NCBI GenBank assembly: GCA_021521415.1
Contig: JAIQDT010007621.1
Span: 1-64,000, forward strand
Length of the DNA stretch: 64,000 bases
Direction of reading: 5' to 3'
Source: Bidens hawaiensis
Lineage: Eukaryota; Streptophyta; Magnoliopsida; Asterales; Asteraceae
Shown here: positions 32,097 to 43,138 of the stretch, one piece after another
Layout of the letters: every line of letters begins with the position of its first letter
How positions within the stretch are numbered: the stretch's first letter is position 1
Position numbers and translations under genes: made by a program
The notes under the pieces: model-generated
The model's database searches: none
What the model saw: only the letters and a program-made list of their open reading frames with translations
What the model was told of the DNA's origin: nothing

Positions 32097-34717
32097 ATGT
32101 CGTCGATTAACATCTCTGAGTTAGTGAAGATGGAGGTTGAAGCAGGGTCAGCTACTAAGGCCCCAAGATTGCTGAAGGGAACCGATTTCGTTGCATGGAA
32201 GGATCGGTTCATACAATATGTCAAGTACCTGGATGCGAAGATGTGGGTATGCATCCAGGATGGTTATATTCCACCAGTTATGGAGTATGAAGGTCGTGAT
32301 CAAATCAAAAAGTATAGCAAAATTGAAGAAGAAGAGAAAAAGATGTATAAGGCCGAGAGCAAGGCTCATGCTGCTATTACTATGGCTCTTCCACAAGAGA
32401 TCCTTCGTACGTTTAGAAAGTACACGTCAGCAAGAGAGCTTTGGGAAGCTCTTGAGAACAGATTTGAAGGGAATGTAGGAATCCGTGCTTCAAAGATAAA
32501 ATTGCTCAAAACCCAGTTCTCAGTCTTCAAGTATTTGAAGAATGAATCTTTAGATGATATTATCACTCGATATTACCATCTGATGACTGAATTGAGCAAC
32601 TATTCAATTTCCTACCGAGAAGAAGAAATAGTTGAGAAGCTTCTAGATGCTCTCCCACCAAAATGGGAGATGTACACTGTGCTGATGAGGGAAGACAAAG
32701 ACTTTCCCACATATGATCTAGAAACGGCAGTTAACAAGCTCCGAACCTTTGAGCTTAATATGGTCAGAAAGGAGACACCTATGGATCAGGTTCAAGATCC
32801 AGGTATGTATGGAGCTAAAGCCAACACTATCTCAGGATCGAAGACTGAATCTGCTGCCTACTACTCGAAGGGAGAGTCGGGCGCAAACTCATCACATGAG
32901 GGTCATGTGTCAGTCAACACAAATGGTGATGTTTGCTATGTAGCAGGTGGATCGAGTGGTTCTCAACCCCAGGTAAGCAAGAATAGTTGCTCTTCAAGTA
33001 TTCCCAGCAACAACTACTCCAAGATGCCTATGAGTGTCAAGTCTGCTGAAGAGCAGTTTGGTCTCTATGCTTCTTTTATTGCTTCCTATGAGAACTACAT
33101 TCAAGGGAAGGTTGTTGATCCAGCTATGTTGGATGAAGACTATGACCAGATTGACGCTGATGATCTGGAGGAAATGGATCTGCAATGGCAGATGGCTATG
33201 ATCGTAAGAAGAGTGAAGTGGTTTATGAGAAAGACCGGGAGAAAGTTTGTCGGTGGAAAGCCAGGGTTTGACAAGACGAAGGTGAGATGCTACAATTGTC
33301 AGCAAAACGGTCACTTTGCAAAGGAATGCAGGAATGAGCGGGTGGAACGAAGTCTGGGCAGGTCTCCACAGCAAAGTGGGGGTTCTAAAGATTATAGTGC
33401 AATGATGTCCAGAGAAGATGGTGAATACAACTGGAACCTGCATTCTAAAGAAACTTTTGAGCAGGAAAATTTGGCGAAGGTTGAAACTGAAGAAAATGAG
33501 AAGGTTACCGGAGAAGAAAAAGCTCTTATGGCAGATGTTAATGACCAGCTCTCCGAGGTATGTTCTAAACCTACATGTTCTAAATGTGAAAACTTGTCTG
33601 AGCAATTAGCAACTATAACCGATCAGTATGTTAGGTTGGATGCTGAATTTAAAACCCTAAAAGAAGATCATCATTTTACAAAAGCAAGAGAAAATAGCTA
33701 TAAAGTCAAAATAAAAGCTTGTGAAAAAGATGTTAAAAGTCTAAAAACAAAACTTGCTGAAAAAATTGAAGTGATTGATTTAAGCTATGAAGTTTTGGAA
33801 GAAAAAACCAAACTAATTGCTGATAGAGAAAAACAGATTGCTGATCACCAGGTAAAAGTGGTGGAACTAAATAGAAAACTAGAGCAGTTCAGAAATTCCT
33901 CTGCTATTCTTGATCACCTTGTTAGTGATCAAGGTTCCTCTGCTAAGAGAGGAGGAATCGGTTATCATGAGGTTCTACCACCTTATAATCACAATTACAC
34001 TTTTAACCCTAGTGTTCAGAAATCTGTTGACTTTGAGGTTGCTCAGACAGTACCAGTTAAAGTAACTTGTAAAGAACCAAATGTTAGTGGAGGCGAAACA
34101 AGTTCGCCTGTTTCAAGTGTTAAAATTTCTGATCCAAGTCCAGTCTCATCGGATTCGGATAAGTCATCCGAGTCTGGTAAGGCAAAAGAGGAGGTGGTAT
34201 TACCCAATGGTGGAGAGAAAGATAAGACGAATAAAAAGAGTACTCCACTAAACCCGTACGTCCCACCATATGTGAGACGAACGGGCGGTAATAAAGCCTC
34301 GACATCTAAAACACCGGTTGATAAAAAGGTTGAGCATAGGTGTTGTTTTAGGTGTAATCAATTAGGGCACTAGTTGCAGATTGCCCTCTGAAGCAGCGAT
34401 TCAGAGGTGTAAGGCCTACTAAAACTGAGAATAAGCCTAATAGTAATTATCATGCTGCTAAAAATGAAAACCATTCAAAATTCAAAAATGTGACTAATTC
34501 AGGTTTTCATAGAAACAAATCTCAGTTTTACACTGCTAATAACCAAACCACAAGCTATAATTCTTTCAATTCACAAAGGTTTGGAAGGCCTCACAATCAA
34601 TCTTCAAGGAGGTATCCTAATAGGACTTACAGGAATTATCGAGATACTAACTTTGGAAAGCCAAAGTTTGGGATGTATAGATCCAAGACCAATTGGTCTT
34701 GGGTCCCTAAATTCTAA
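32097..34717 (+). pseudogene. gag: Copia gag polyprotein with internal stop/frameshift
   Basis: ATG at 32097 opens 758 codons. Residues 20-235 are the UBN2-type capsid region ('LLKGTDFVAWKDRF', 'AITMALPQEI', 'LWEALENRFEGN', 'ITRYYHLMTEL', 'LLDALPPKWEMY'). A CCHC zinc knuckle lies at about 398-411 ('CYNCQQNGHFAKEC'). Residues 500-600 look like coiled coil. A second knuckle begins at about 750 ('CFRCNQLGH'), but a stop at 34371-34373 cuts it. From about 34376 a different frame carries on with 'ADCPLKQRFRG', then a basic, Asn/Arg-rich tail, and ends at 34715-34717. The simplest reading is a small indel at about 34371 that broke an approximately 870-residue gag. Programmed recoding is the alternative. 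Gag forms the cytoplasmic particle and binds RNA. Confidence 0.9.
34091..34109 (+). other. Palindrome inside gag coding sequence
   Basis: 'aggcgaaacaagttcgcct' has complementary 7-base arms of the same word that is repeated in the LTR and untranslated regions. It encodes part of the linker before the second zinc knuckle. Confidence 0.6.
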
Positions 34718-34737
34718 TCTTTTGCTTTATTGTGCAG

Positions 34738-36366
34738 GAACAGTTGAACAGGGCTGCCAACAATCTTTGGGTTGTAGATAGCGGCTGTTCCCGGCACATG
34801 ACGGGTAACAAATACTTGTTACACGATTTGAAACCTGTTCAAGGAGGGAGAGTGAGCTTTGCCGGTGAAAGTGGAGGCAAGATTACAGGAATGGGAACGG
34901 TGTCGAACGGAAAGATGACATTGGAGAAAGTTAACTTTGTAGAAGAATTGAAGCACAATCTGCTGAGTGTGTCGCAGATCTGTGATAAGGAGTACACCGT
35001 TCATTTTACAAAGAATGAGGCGATTGTGTTGCAACCTGGTTTTCAGATACCAGAGGAGTGGATTGTGATGAAGGCTCCACGTGAAAGGAATACATATATT
35101 ATGGATATGAGGTCGACTGAAATGGCCACGGAAGAATCATGCCTTATGACAAAAGCGAGCGAATCGGAGTCCGAATTGTGGCATAGGAGAATGGGGCACA
35201 TTCATCTTCGGAAGATGAACAACATTGTCAAGAATGGACTTGTGCTGGGCGTTCCCTTGAAGAATTTCAATTTTGAAGATAAATGTATAGCGTGCAAGAA
35301 GGGAAAGCAGCACAAGAAATCCCATCACACCAAGAAGGTCAATTCTATTGTCAATACTCTAGAGTTGCTTCACATGGATCTCTTTGGTCCCGTGAATGCA
35401 AAAAGTCTAGGAGGTACTTCTTATTGCTTGGTGATCACTGATGACTACTCACGATATTCATGGGTATATTTCCTGAAATCAAAAGACGAAACGGCTCAGA
35501 TGGTGAAGAATTTGATTACCAAAGTTGAGAACGTTATGGATAAAAGGGTTAAGTTCATCAGGAGTGACAATGGAACGGAGTTCAAGAATTTTGAGATGGA
35601 GATCTTCTGCCTTCAGAAAGGGATTGAACACCAATACAGCGCTCCGTATACACCGCAACAGAATGGAGTGGCTGAAAGGAAGAACAGAACATTAATTGAA
35701 GGAGCCAGAACAATCCTGGCTGATTCGAAGCTTCCTGTGGTGTTTTGGGCTGAAGCTGTTGCTACAGCCTGTTATGTTCTGAATAGAGTCTTAACTGTTA
35801 AAAGACTTGGTAAAACGTGTTATGAGCTTATGCATGGGAGAAAGCCCAACTTGAGTGGTCTTGAACCATTCGGGTCCCCTTGTTCGATTTTAAAGACAAA
35901 TTCTAAATTTGGTGAAGTAGCCGATGAAGGAATCTTAGTCGGTTATGTTGTTGGGACTCCCAACAGACGTGTCTTTAATACATCGACCAACAAGGTTGAG
36001 GTGGTGTGTAACACCGATATCACAAGTTACCAACCGCCAAAACCAAGCAACGGACCTGCTGAGTTTTTCGACTATGTTAAACTTTTTAAGTCTTTTAACA
36101 TACCGTATTTGGATATTGCTGAAGAAGAAGAGAGAGTTGCTACGAAGATGATCCTTGATGAGGAAGAAAACCTATTGCAAAGATAGCTGATCGATAAATG
36201 TCAACCTTCCTCATCAAATGCTGTCGATACCCCTGCTGCCTCGACTGAAGAAGAATTTTTCAATCCATTTCACTCTTAGCATGAAACAACCATTGACGAG
36301 CTCTCTTCTAACTTGGAAGACAATTTGCATGTTGGTTCTGTTCCGACCACGAGAATTCATAAAGAC
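34738..36366 (+). pseudogene. pol: Copia pol, protease-integrase part
   Basis: This frame is open from about 34732 to 36186 and begins without an ATG. Counting from 34732, the protease motif D-S-G is at codons 16-18 ('DSGCSRHMTG'). The integrase zinc region has H's in 'LWHRRMGHIH' (about 149-158) and C's in 'CIACKKGKQH' (about 187). The integrase catalytic triad is D216 ('HMDLFGP'), D279 ('RSDNGTEF') and E315 ('VAERKNRT'), with the D-x35-E spacing of retroviral integrases. Stops at 36184-36186 and 36277-36279 interrupt the linker to RT, and a one-base loss at about 36366 shifts the frame. 'ttttgctttattgtgcag' just before the first codon looks like a 3' splice site, a possible route to express pol without gag (inference). 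Confidence 0.9.
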
Positions 36367-38039
36367 ACCCTTTGGAGAGTGTGATTGGTGATGTGTCCTC
36401 CGGTGTACAAACAAGACGTAGCTTGAATGAGCACACCTGTGTTTACACAAGCATCAAGGAGACAGGGATAATCAACGAATGCTTGTACACCTGCTTTATC
36501 AGCCAGATTGAACCGAAGAATTATCAAATGGCTCTCAAGGACAGCTCGTGGGTCGAAGCTATGCAAGAAGAGTTGGCTCAATTCAAGAAAATGGAAGTTT
36601 GGACTTTGGTTGAAAAACCGAAGCATGTGCATGCGATAGGCACAAAATGGGTGTTTAAGTGCAAGAGAGATGAGAAAGGGATTATCATAAGAAACAAGGC
36701 GAGGCTAGTCGTTAAAGGTTTTAATCAACAAGAGGGGATTGATTATAATGAAGTGTTCGCTCCTGTCGCAAGGTTTGAAGCCATTAGATTGTTTTTGGCG
36801 TTCGCTGCTTATAAGAAGATGAAGGTATTTCAGTTGGATGTGAAGAGTGCGTTTCTGAATGGGAAAGTTGATGAGGTAGTGTATGTTGAGCAACCTCCGG
36901 GTTTTCCTGACCCAGACTTTCCTGATCACGTGTACAAGTTAAGCAAGGCATTGTATGGACTACATCAGGCACCTCGTGCCTGGTATTCAACTTTATCAGA
37001 TTACTTGCTTGAAAATGGGTTTGAAAGAGGAAAGATAGATAGCACGTTGTTCTTCAAGAGAGATGGAAGCGACTTCCTGCTGGTGCAAGTCTACGTGGAT
37101 GACATTATCTTTGCTGCATCAAAAGTCTCCATGTGTCAAGATTTTGAGGCCGTCATGAAAAAGAGGTTTGAAATGAGTGCTATGGGTGAACTAACTTTCT
37201 TTTTAGGATTGCAGGTTGATCAGAAGAAGGATGGGATGTTCATTCATCAGACCAAGTATGTCCATGATGTGCTCAAACGCTTCAAGATGGAGGACAGCAC
37301 TCCATTCTACACTCCAATCTGCGTCAATCACAAATTGGGTGCTGAGTCAGATGGTGATGCAGATGTGGACCCAACTCAATATCGGGCTATTATAGGTTCT
37401 TTAATGTACTTAACTGCTTCAAGGCCTGATATAATGTTTGCTGTTTGTCTTTGTGCACGCTTTCAGGCAAACCCAAAAGAATCTCATCTGAAGGGTGTGA
37501 AGAGGATACTGAGGTATCTCAAGGGCAAACCGAAGCTGGGGTTGTGGTACCCGAGAGGAGGAGACTTGGAGCTAGTCGCTTACACAGATTCTGATTATGG
37601 AGGGTGCAATCAGAGTCGGAAGTCAACAACTGGAGGATGTCAGTTTCTTGGTGGCAGATTGGTGTCGTGGCAATGCAAGAAGCAGACTTCAGTCGCAATT
37701 TCAACCTGTGAAGCAGAATACATGGCAGCATCCAACTGCTGCTCCCAGGTTCTTTGGATTCAACAACAGTTGCGCGACTATGGTCTGAATTTCTTACTTA
37801 CTCCTATTTGCATTGATAACACAGCTGCTATCTCAGTAACTAACAATCCCGTGAAGCACAGTAAAACTAAACATATTGACATACGTCATCATTTTATACG
37901 GGATTGTGCTGAGAAGAAACTGATTGTGCTTGAAAAGGTGGATACGCTTGATAATTTCGCTGATCTTTATACTAAAGCGTTTGACAAAACAAGATTTCAA
38001 AACCTTATCGAGCTGAATGGGATGATCAATCCCGAGTAA
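36367..38039 (+). pseudogene. pol: Copia pol, reverse transcriptase-RNase H part
   Basis: Open for 556 codons from about 36372, the first codon being TTG (leucine of 'LESVIGDV'), so this is the continuation of pol and not a separate gene. The RT carries 'TKWVFKCKRDEKG', 'ARLVVKGFNQQEGIDY', 'FQLDVKSAFLNG' and the catalytic box Y-V-D-D at codons 241-244. RNase H shows D at about 406 ('AYTDSDYGG'), E at about 447 ('STCEAEYMA'), 'CIDNTAA' and 'KHIDIRHHF'. All key catalytic residues of this half look intact. It is inactive in context because the linker upstream has two stops and a frame change. It would copy the element's RNA into DNA in the cytoplasmic particle. Confidence 0.92.
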
Positions 38040-39692
38040 CCATGCTTTTCATGTTATATTCGAGAAAAAAAAAAAAAAAAAAAAAAAAAACTGAAAGTGA
38101 AAGTGACCGGGGCGGTTTATGATGAGTTTTCATTCTTTCGCTTAAAATTAGTCGATCATACTTAGTTAGAAGGACACATACTTGTATGTGGTCGGTCCAG
38201 CTGATCCATTGGATCTTCGGGATAGCCGTTTACCTGAAGACTTTGTTTTGGTCGGGGCGATTAATGTTAAAATTTTTTTGGGGGAAATGAAATTATTTTT
38301 CAAGTCTGCTACTTCGTAAGAAGTTCGTTTGCTATGTTTAACATAAAATTGATCCAACCTTGGAAAATGATAGATATACTGATTCTGTGTGCTTAACTAG
38401 TGAAGTTATTAGGCTTAAAAGACTTTAGGACAGTCATTGTGTGTCATGGTAGCTTTTTATGGTGCGTAAAAGTAGATGTGATACAAACTAAATCTACTTG
38501 ATTTTACGTGGAAACTCCTTACGAGTTTTGCATGTCTCCATATATATCTTTCCGAATGATAGGCAGAAAAGCGATTACCCAGTCATACACGAGCCCGTAC
38601 GTGTTCTGATTCCCGTAAACAGAAACGATGAAAACCATCTTAAGTTATTTACCTGCTTACAACCTGTCTCTTTATGTCATAATACAGCTAAACACGGATC
38701 TATGTGACAGTCACGTAGTTAGTATGATTCCTGTTCGGATCTTTTCTAAAACGTAGTAGTCCCTATCGAGACTGAAATTTGATCCCTTATACTTTAATTT
38801 TTAAAAGTTTTTTGTACTTAGGTAGTTTTATGATTTTGTATATGGTTACTTGGACTTGATCGCATCATTTAATTCTTAAAGGGAAGTTTTTAAAAGTTAA
38901 TTGAAAAATGTTCAAATGATAAGGTTTGATTTTGTAAATATAGGCGAGGTTGTTAAACAGGCGAACTTGTGAATAACTTCGCCTAGGCGAAGTTAACCGT
39001 AACTTCGCCTGTGTAACTCCGCCCCTATATAAAGAATTCTTAAGGTCATTCGTTCTGTATTTTCAATATCAGCAAACTTATACTCTCCGTTTATTCAGCG
39101 AACTTATCAATCTTATCTTTCGATCTTCTTTGTTATCTTTCTTCGATTTCAATCAGTATTCAAGGTGTGTTTGGGTTCTTAAATATGATAATCGATGTTC
39201 ATTGATGTTAATCTGAGGACGTTTCGACCTGTTTCGTGACCACGGTCGATTGACCTTTATTACCGATTTTCATAACTTGTTTTTACGTGTTCATAATCAT
39301 TCTGATCGTCTACATATCCTTAAAATCTTGTGTTTTAGAGTCCTCAATCGTCAATCTAACCAAAACATCAGATTTTCCGGATTTTAATCGACCTTACTGT
39401 CGCCGATTCAGATTCAGGCGAACTTAAGGTTTGGGCGAAGTTATCCGTAACTTCGCCTGAGGCTTAACTTCGCCTGAGGCGATGTTGTGGTGAGGCGAAG
39501 TTAACATTAACTTCGCTTGGACCTTTTAACTTATTAGTTATCAGACGAACTTAAAGATGAAGCGAAGTTGTTCCCAACTTCGCCCCAACTTTAACTTCGC
39601 CTATACAGATTTTATCACAACTTCGCTCATGGTAACAAGCTAAGTTGTGTTATGCTTTAATGTTTATCTAACTTGATTCGTTTGTTGCAGAT
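38040..39692 (+). other. Long spacer between pol and the third ORF
   Basis: Contains a 26-base A-run (38065-38090), an unassigned middle, and from 38940 to 39640 about fifteen copies of GCGAAGTT/AACTTCGC words, several as hairpins (for example 38986-39009 and 39434-39460). It ends in 'cgtttgttgcag', a good 3' splice-site candidate directly before the third ORF's ATG. The open frame at 38498-38707 has no recognised content. Confidence 0.75.
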
Positions 39693-42637
39693 ATGGCTGC
39701 AGTAGCAGGTGCTGGAGGTGCTGGAGGAGATGACGGAGATAATCAGAGGCAATTCTTCCCGGGTCACAATATGTTTATCACCTTAGACCCGGAAGCGAGT
39801 GGTGTGGAGGATTACCGCGAGATAATCACATTCCTCCTTCGCTCGAGGATATTCCACGCAATCACTACGACTCTGCCGATTTCCTTACCCAATATTGAGG
39901 ATTTCTGGCAGACAGTGGAATACGATTGCCGCGTTGAGCCCCCGGTTATGCGAGCAACAGTCAACATTCAAGAAGTTCAGTTTTCGTCTGAACAAATTCT
40001 GGTGGCTTTACGTTTTGGAGAGGAGACTAGGGATGACCCTATAGAGTTTGTTGCTCCATTCCGCGATGGAGCATTTCTACGAATGGGCTATTCTGGTCCA
40101 TTGGGCGATACACAACGGAGGAAGGGTTTTCTACTTGATCAGTGGCGCTTCCTCATGCACGTAATGATTGTCTGCATGTCTGGGAGGAAGGCGGGCACTA
40201 ATGGTATGGGTGCGACCATGCAGTCAGCAATGACTGCTCTGACTTATAACAAACGTTATAGCTTTAGTCAGATGGTCTTTTACGAGATCGATAGACAGAG
40301 AAGAGCGATGGCCCGTGAGAGGTTCATCATGTATCCAAGATTCATTCAGATGATCTTGAATCATGTTGCTCCCACGTTGCCTCAACGACATCCAATACGA
40401 TACGTGGAGAGTGTGAGCAAACGTATCTTCGCTCAATGCCGAACATCCAGTGCGAGGAGCAAGCCTGAACTGCGTCCAAGGCATACTCCACTCTTTGGGT
40501 ACTTAATAAACCCGGGGTATGTGCCAGCTCGTGGGGATGAGTTCAGAGACCCGGCACCACAACAGGCAGGAGCATCTCATGCTATACCTGCTAATCCTGT
40601 TGTGTCACCGGAGGAGGAAGTGGACCTTGATACAGAATTCGGAGGTCAAGGATTATTCGATATGGATCGGGTGGATCCAGAGGAGAACGTTCAGATCCCA
40701 GTTGAACGTGTCTCGACTGTGCGTATTACTAGAGCAGCTACGACGGTGGCTGACTCAGATCTTGATGATGTTATGGATGAGGCGAGAAGGATGTTGGTGA
40801 CTCAAGAGAGAACATTTGGGAAGAGAAAGAGGACAGTTGATGATAGCGAGTCAGAAGAAGAAGAGGATATTCACAAGTTGATTAGACGTTCAAGACGGGA
40901 AAGGACATGTGCAGGTATGGGAGCTGGAGAGATTCAAGAGTTGTACGTTTCGCTCCGCCCGCACTGTCAGGTATGTCGATTGTTCCTACATCACTACAGG
41001 TCACAGGTTTAAGCGCCGCGGATGTTCCCGTGGTGGCTACATCATCAGCTTTTGGCATCCCAATCACTACTATCCAGCTGACGACTCCGGAGATTGTGTC
41101 TTTACCACCTCCAACGCTTACTCCTTCAGAGGTGGTTGCACAATTTGTAGAGTCCATAGTCGTTGCAACTGCAGGGTTGTCGGTCACGATACCACCTGCG
41201 GTTACGTCCACAACTACTTCAGATGTCCCGGTTACATGTGAAATCCCACCTCAGTATTCTCAAGACACATCTCACATGAGGTTTGATTTCGATGCAACCC
41301 TCTCAGACTCGGAGAGAATAGCTGCACTTGAGCGGGTCGTGGCAGAACAGTCAAGGGTGAATCTAGTCCAGACCCAGGCTATTCAACGCCTTGTAGCAGA
41401 AAATCAACTACAGTCGTCCCTCCTGGTTGAACATGGGAGAATTATAGATGCTATGAAGGAGTTCTTGGCCTCTCAGGGGGAGACAAGCTGTAAAGGCGAC
41501 GAGTTAAGGACAAAGAAGAGGAATGACAGAGACGATGATCCCAATGCATCGAAAGGTGCAGGTGGTGAGTTGCCAAGAACTACTCAAGCTCTTGGGACTT
41601 CCACAGCTCAGGGGGAGTCTGCAGGTGCGGCTGGCAGTTCTGGTGGTGATGAGGTGGTGATGGTTGATGATGAAGGAATGGGAGATGATGTGATTGATGC
41701 TTTGAAAGAATTAGATGATGATATGTTTAGTGATGATGTGTTGTTTGATGATGATGTGCTGCCAATTGAGGAGATTGAGAAGATTGGAGCTCAGATTGTG
41801 ATTGAAGAAGATGTTGAAGAAGGTGAAATAGTTGAAGAGAATGTGGAGCATGACATTCCAGGTGTGGAGAAAGCAGATATGGGTAATGAGACAGTAATCG
41901 ATGAGACTGAATGGGAAGAGCAACCTAGGTGGAAGGAAGGCTATGCTCAGTGGTTCGTCAAAACGAAGAAACCAGCGGTCCCTACAATGTTTAAGAAGAG
42001 TTACAATATTAAAGGCTATGCTGAAGCGAAGAAAGGGATTATTTGCTGGATCTATGATGAGCAGTTGAAGCTCTTTGTGATTAAACGGTATGACGGCGTT
42101 CAGTATTTTAAAAGAATGTTAAGGTCGTTGAATACACTGCCGGAATGTGAAGTGAAAGACTTAGCCAGATTGGGGTTAATCAATCGAAATGACGATAATA
42201 TGGCTAGAGTCATTGAGAAAATTGTATGGAGAGAGAGTATAAAAGAGAAGAAGTTTGAGCTGTTGAAACCGCAGAAGGGAAAACTTGTTGAAGACAAGGA
42301 TAGAGGTTTGAGAGCTGATGGAAAACCTTGGATGGTCATGAAGTATAAACCGATCCGGTGTTTGAAAGAAGTACCGATGAAGCTTATGCCCAAGGATGTG
42401 CTTAAAGACCTAAAGTGGTGGTATGTGGATTGTGAGACAGCAGAGGCAGTGATGGAAGACGAGGATGAACAAGAGCTCCTAAGAGTTTACGATCCGATGC
42501 ATTTGGTAAACTTATCGCAAGCTGATCTGTAGGTGCTCAATAAGAAGAAAATCTTTTATATTCCTGCTTGGAAGGACGAAGTGAGGAAGTATCAAAGAGT
42601 TGTGTCAGTTTGTGTTAGAGAAGGAGTGCATGCGTGA
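39693..42637 (+). pseudogene. Copia third ORF, uncharacterised, about 980 codons, broken
   Basis: ATG at 39693 opens 440 codons. The reading then moves to another frame near 40945 and stays open to a stop at 42530-42532. An aligned copy (10591-10660) reads Q at that stop, so the gene probably ran to 42637. Layout: Gly-rich start; a compact domain (about codons 40-250) with 'FWQTV', 'LRMGYSG', 'WRFLMHVMIVCMSG', 'FSQMVFYEI' and 'MYPRFIQMILNHV'; an acidic linker with a basic patch ('RRSRRER'); a heptad-like helix ('RIAALERVVAEQSRVNL'); a second acidic linker; and a C-terminal module ('WEEQPRWKEG', 'IKRYDGVQYFKRMLRSLNT', 'LLRVYDPMHLVNL'). I see no signal peptide or membrane segment, so an envelope role is not supported. 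The function is unknown. Confidence 0.85.
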
Positions 42638-42697
42638 AGATACAAGATTGAAGATTACAATACAAGTGCTTAAAGATCAAGATATGAAGCTACTGCC

Positions 42698-42708
42698 AAG
42701 GGGGAGTC
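42698..42708 (+). promoter_or_regulatory. Copia polypurine tract
   Basis: 'aagggggagtc' ends at the base before the 3' LTR. It would prime plus-strand DNA synthesis. Confidence 0.9.
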
Positions 42709-43138
42709 TGTTGGTGCATAATGTCAGTAGTTCATAGTCTAGTGTCTGTAATCGAGTCTGTAATGTTTAATTATGTTTTGTATGTTTAAGCGAAGTTACT
42801 GACAAGTTCGCTTAACAGGCGAACTTGTTAGTCAAGCGAAGTTATGGACAACTTTGCCTGAACATGCCAGGCGAAGTTGTCGTGTATTTATATACCTAGC
42901 TTACGGCTTGGTTAGGTTGATCGAGAAGTTGTTTGTTTCAGTAGTTCGAGTTAATTTGTAACGTGAGGACGAGAGTCTGTAACAGTGATATTACATCACG
43001 TGTTTGAGTTATAATATATAACGTGTGTTCGTTTCGTGTGTTCGTGTGATTCGTGTTCTATACTCGTAACGATCTACGCAGGGATTTCGCACCTGAGTTG
43101 ATCGAGATATCTCGTGCGATCCGTCCAGGGAACCTACA
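42709..43138 (+). repeat. Copia 3' LTR (430 bp)
   Basis: Same ends as 31175-31604. The five differences from the 5' LTR are all single-base substitutions, one of which destroys a palindrome arm ('aactttgcc' at about 42851). Confidence 0.95.

Larger units (their letters stand above)
31175..43138 (+). mobile_element. Copia retrotransposon, SIRE/Sirevirus-like, near complete (11,964 bp)
   Basis: This element has paired 430-bp LTRs (31175-31604 and 42709-43138), a tRNA-Met primer-binding site and a polypurine tract. Between them are gag, then protease-integrase, then RT-RNase H, the order that defines Ty1/copia, and then a long third ORF. Large size, a long gag with coiled coil, extra sequence 3' of pol and abundant palindromes in non-coding DNA fit the Sirevirus lineage (established knowledge of that lineage; the assignment is inference). 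By eye the LTRs differ at 5 of 430 positions. The flanks ccgtt (31170-31174) and, two bases beyond the CA end, tcgtt (43140-43144) may be a decayed duplication. It lies within a minus-strand solo LTR. All three coding regions have breaks, so it is not autonomous. Confidence 0.95.

Noticed and set aside
33000..33605. A 203-codon minus-strand open frame inside gag
   Set aside because: It is the antisense shadow of gag, which has clear domains on the plus strand.
36372..38039. A separate RT gene with its own start
   Set aside because: The first codon is TTG and the sequence continues pol from upstream across a one-base loss; it is one broken polyprotein.
40882..41241. Open frames on both strands overlapping the third ORF
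   Set aside because: The plus-strand third ORF has homologues in other copies. These frames are shadows at the place where it changes frame.
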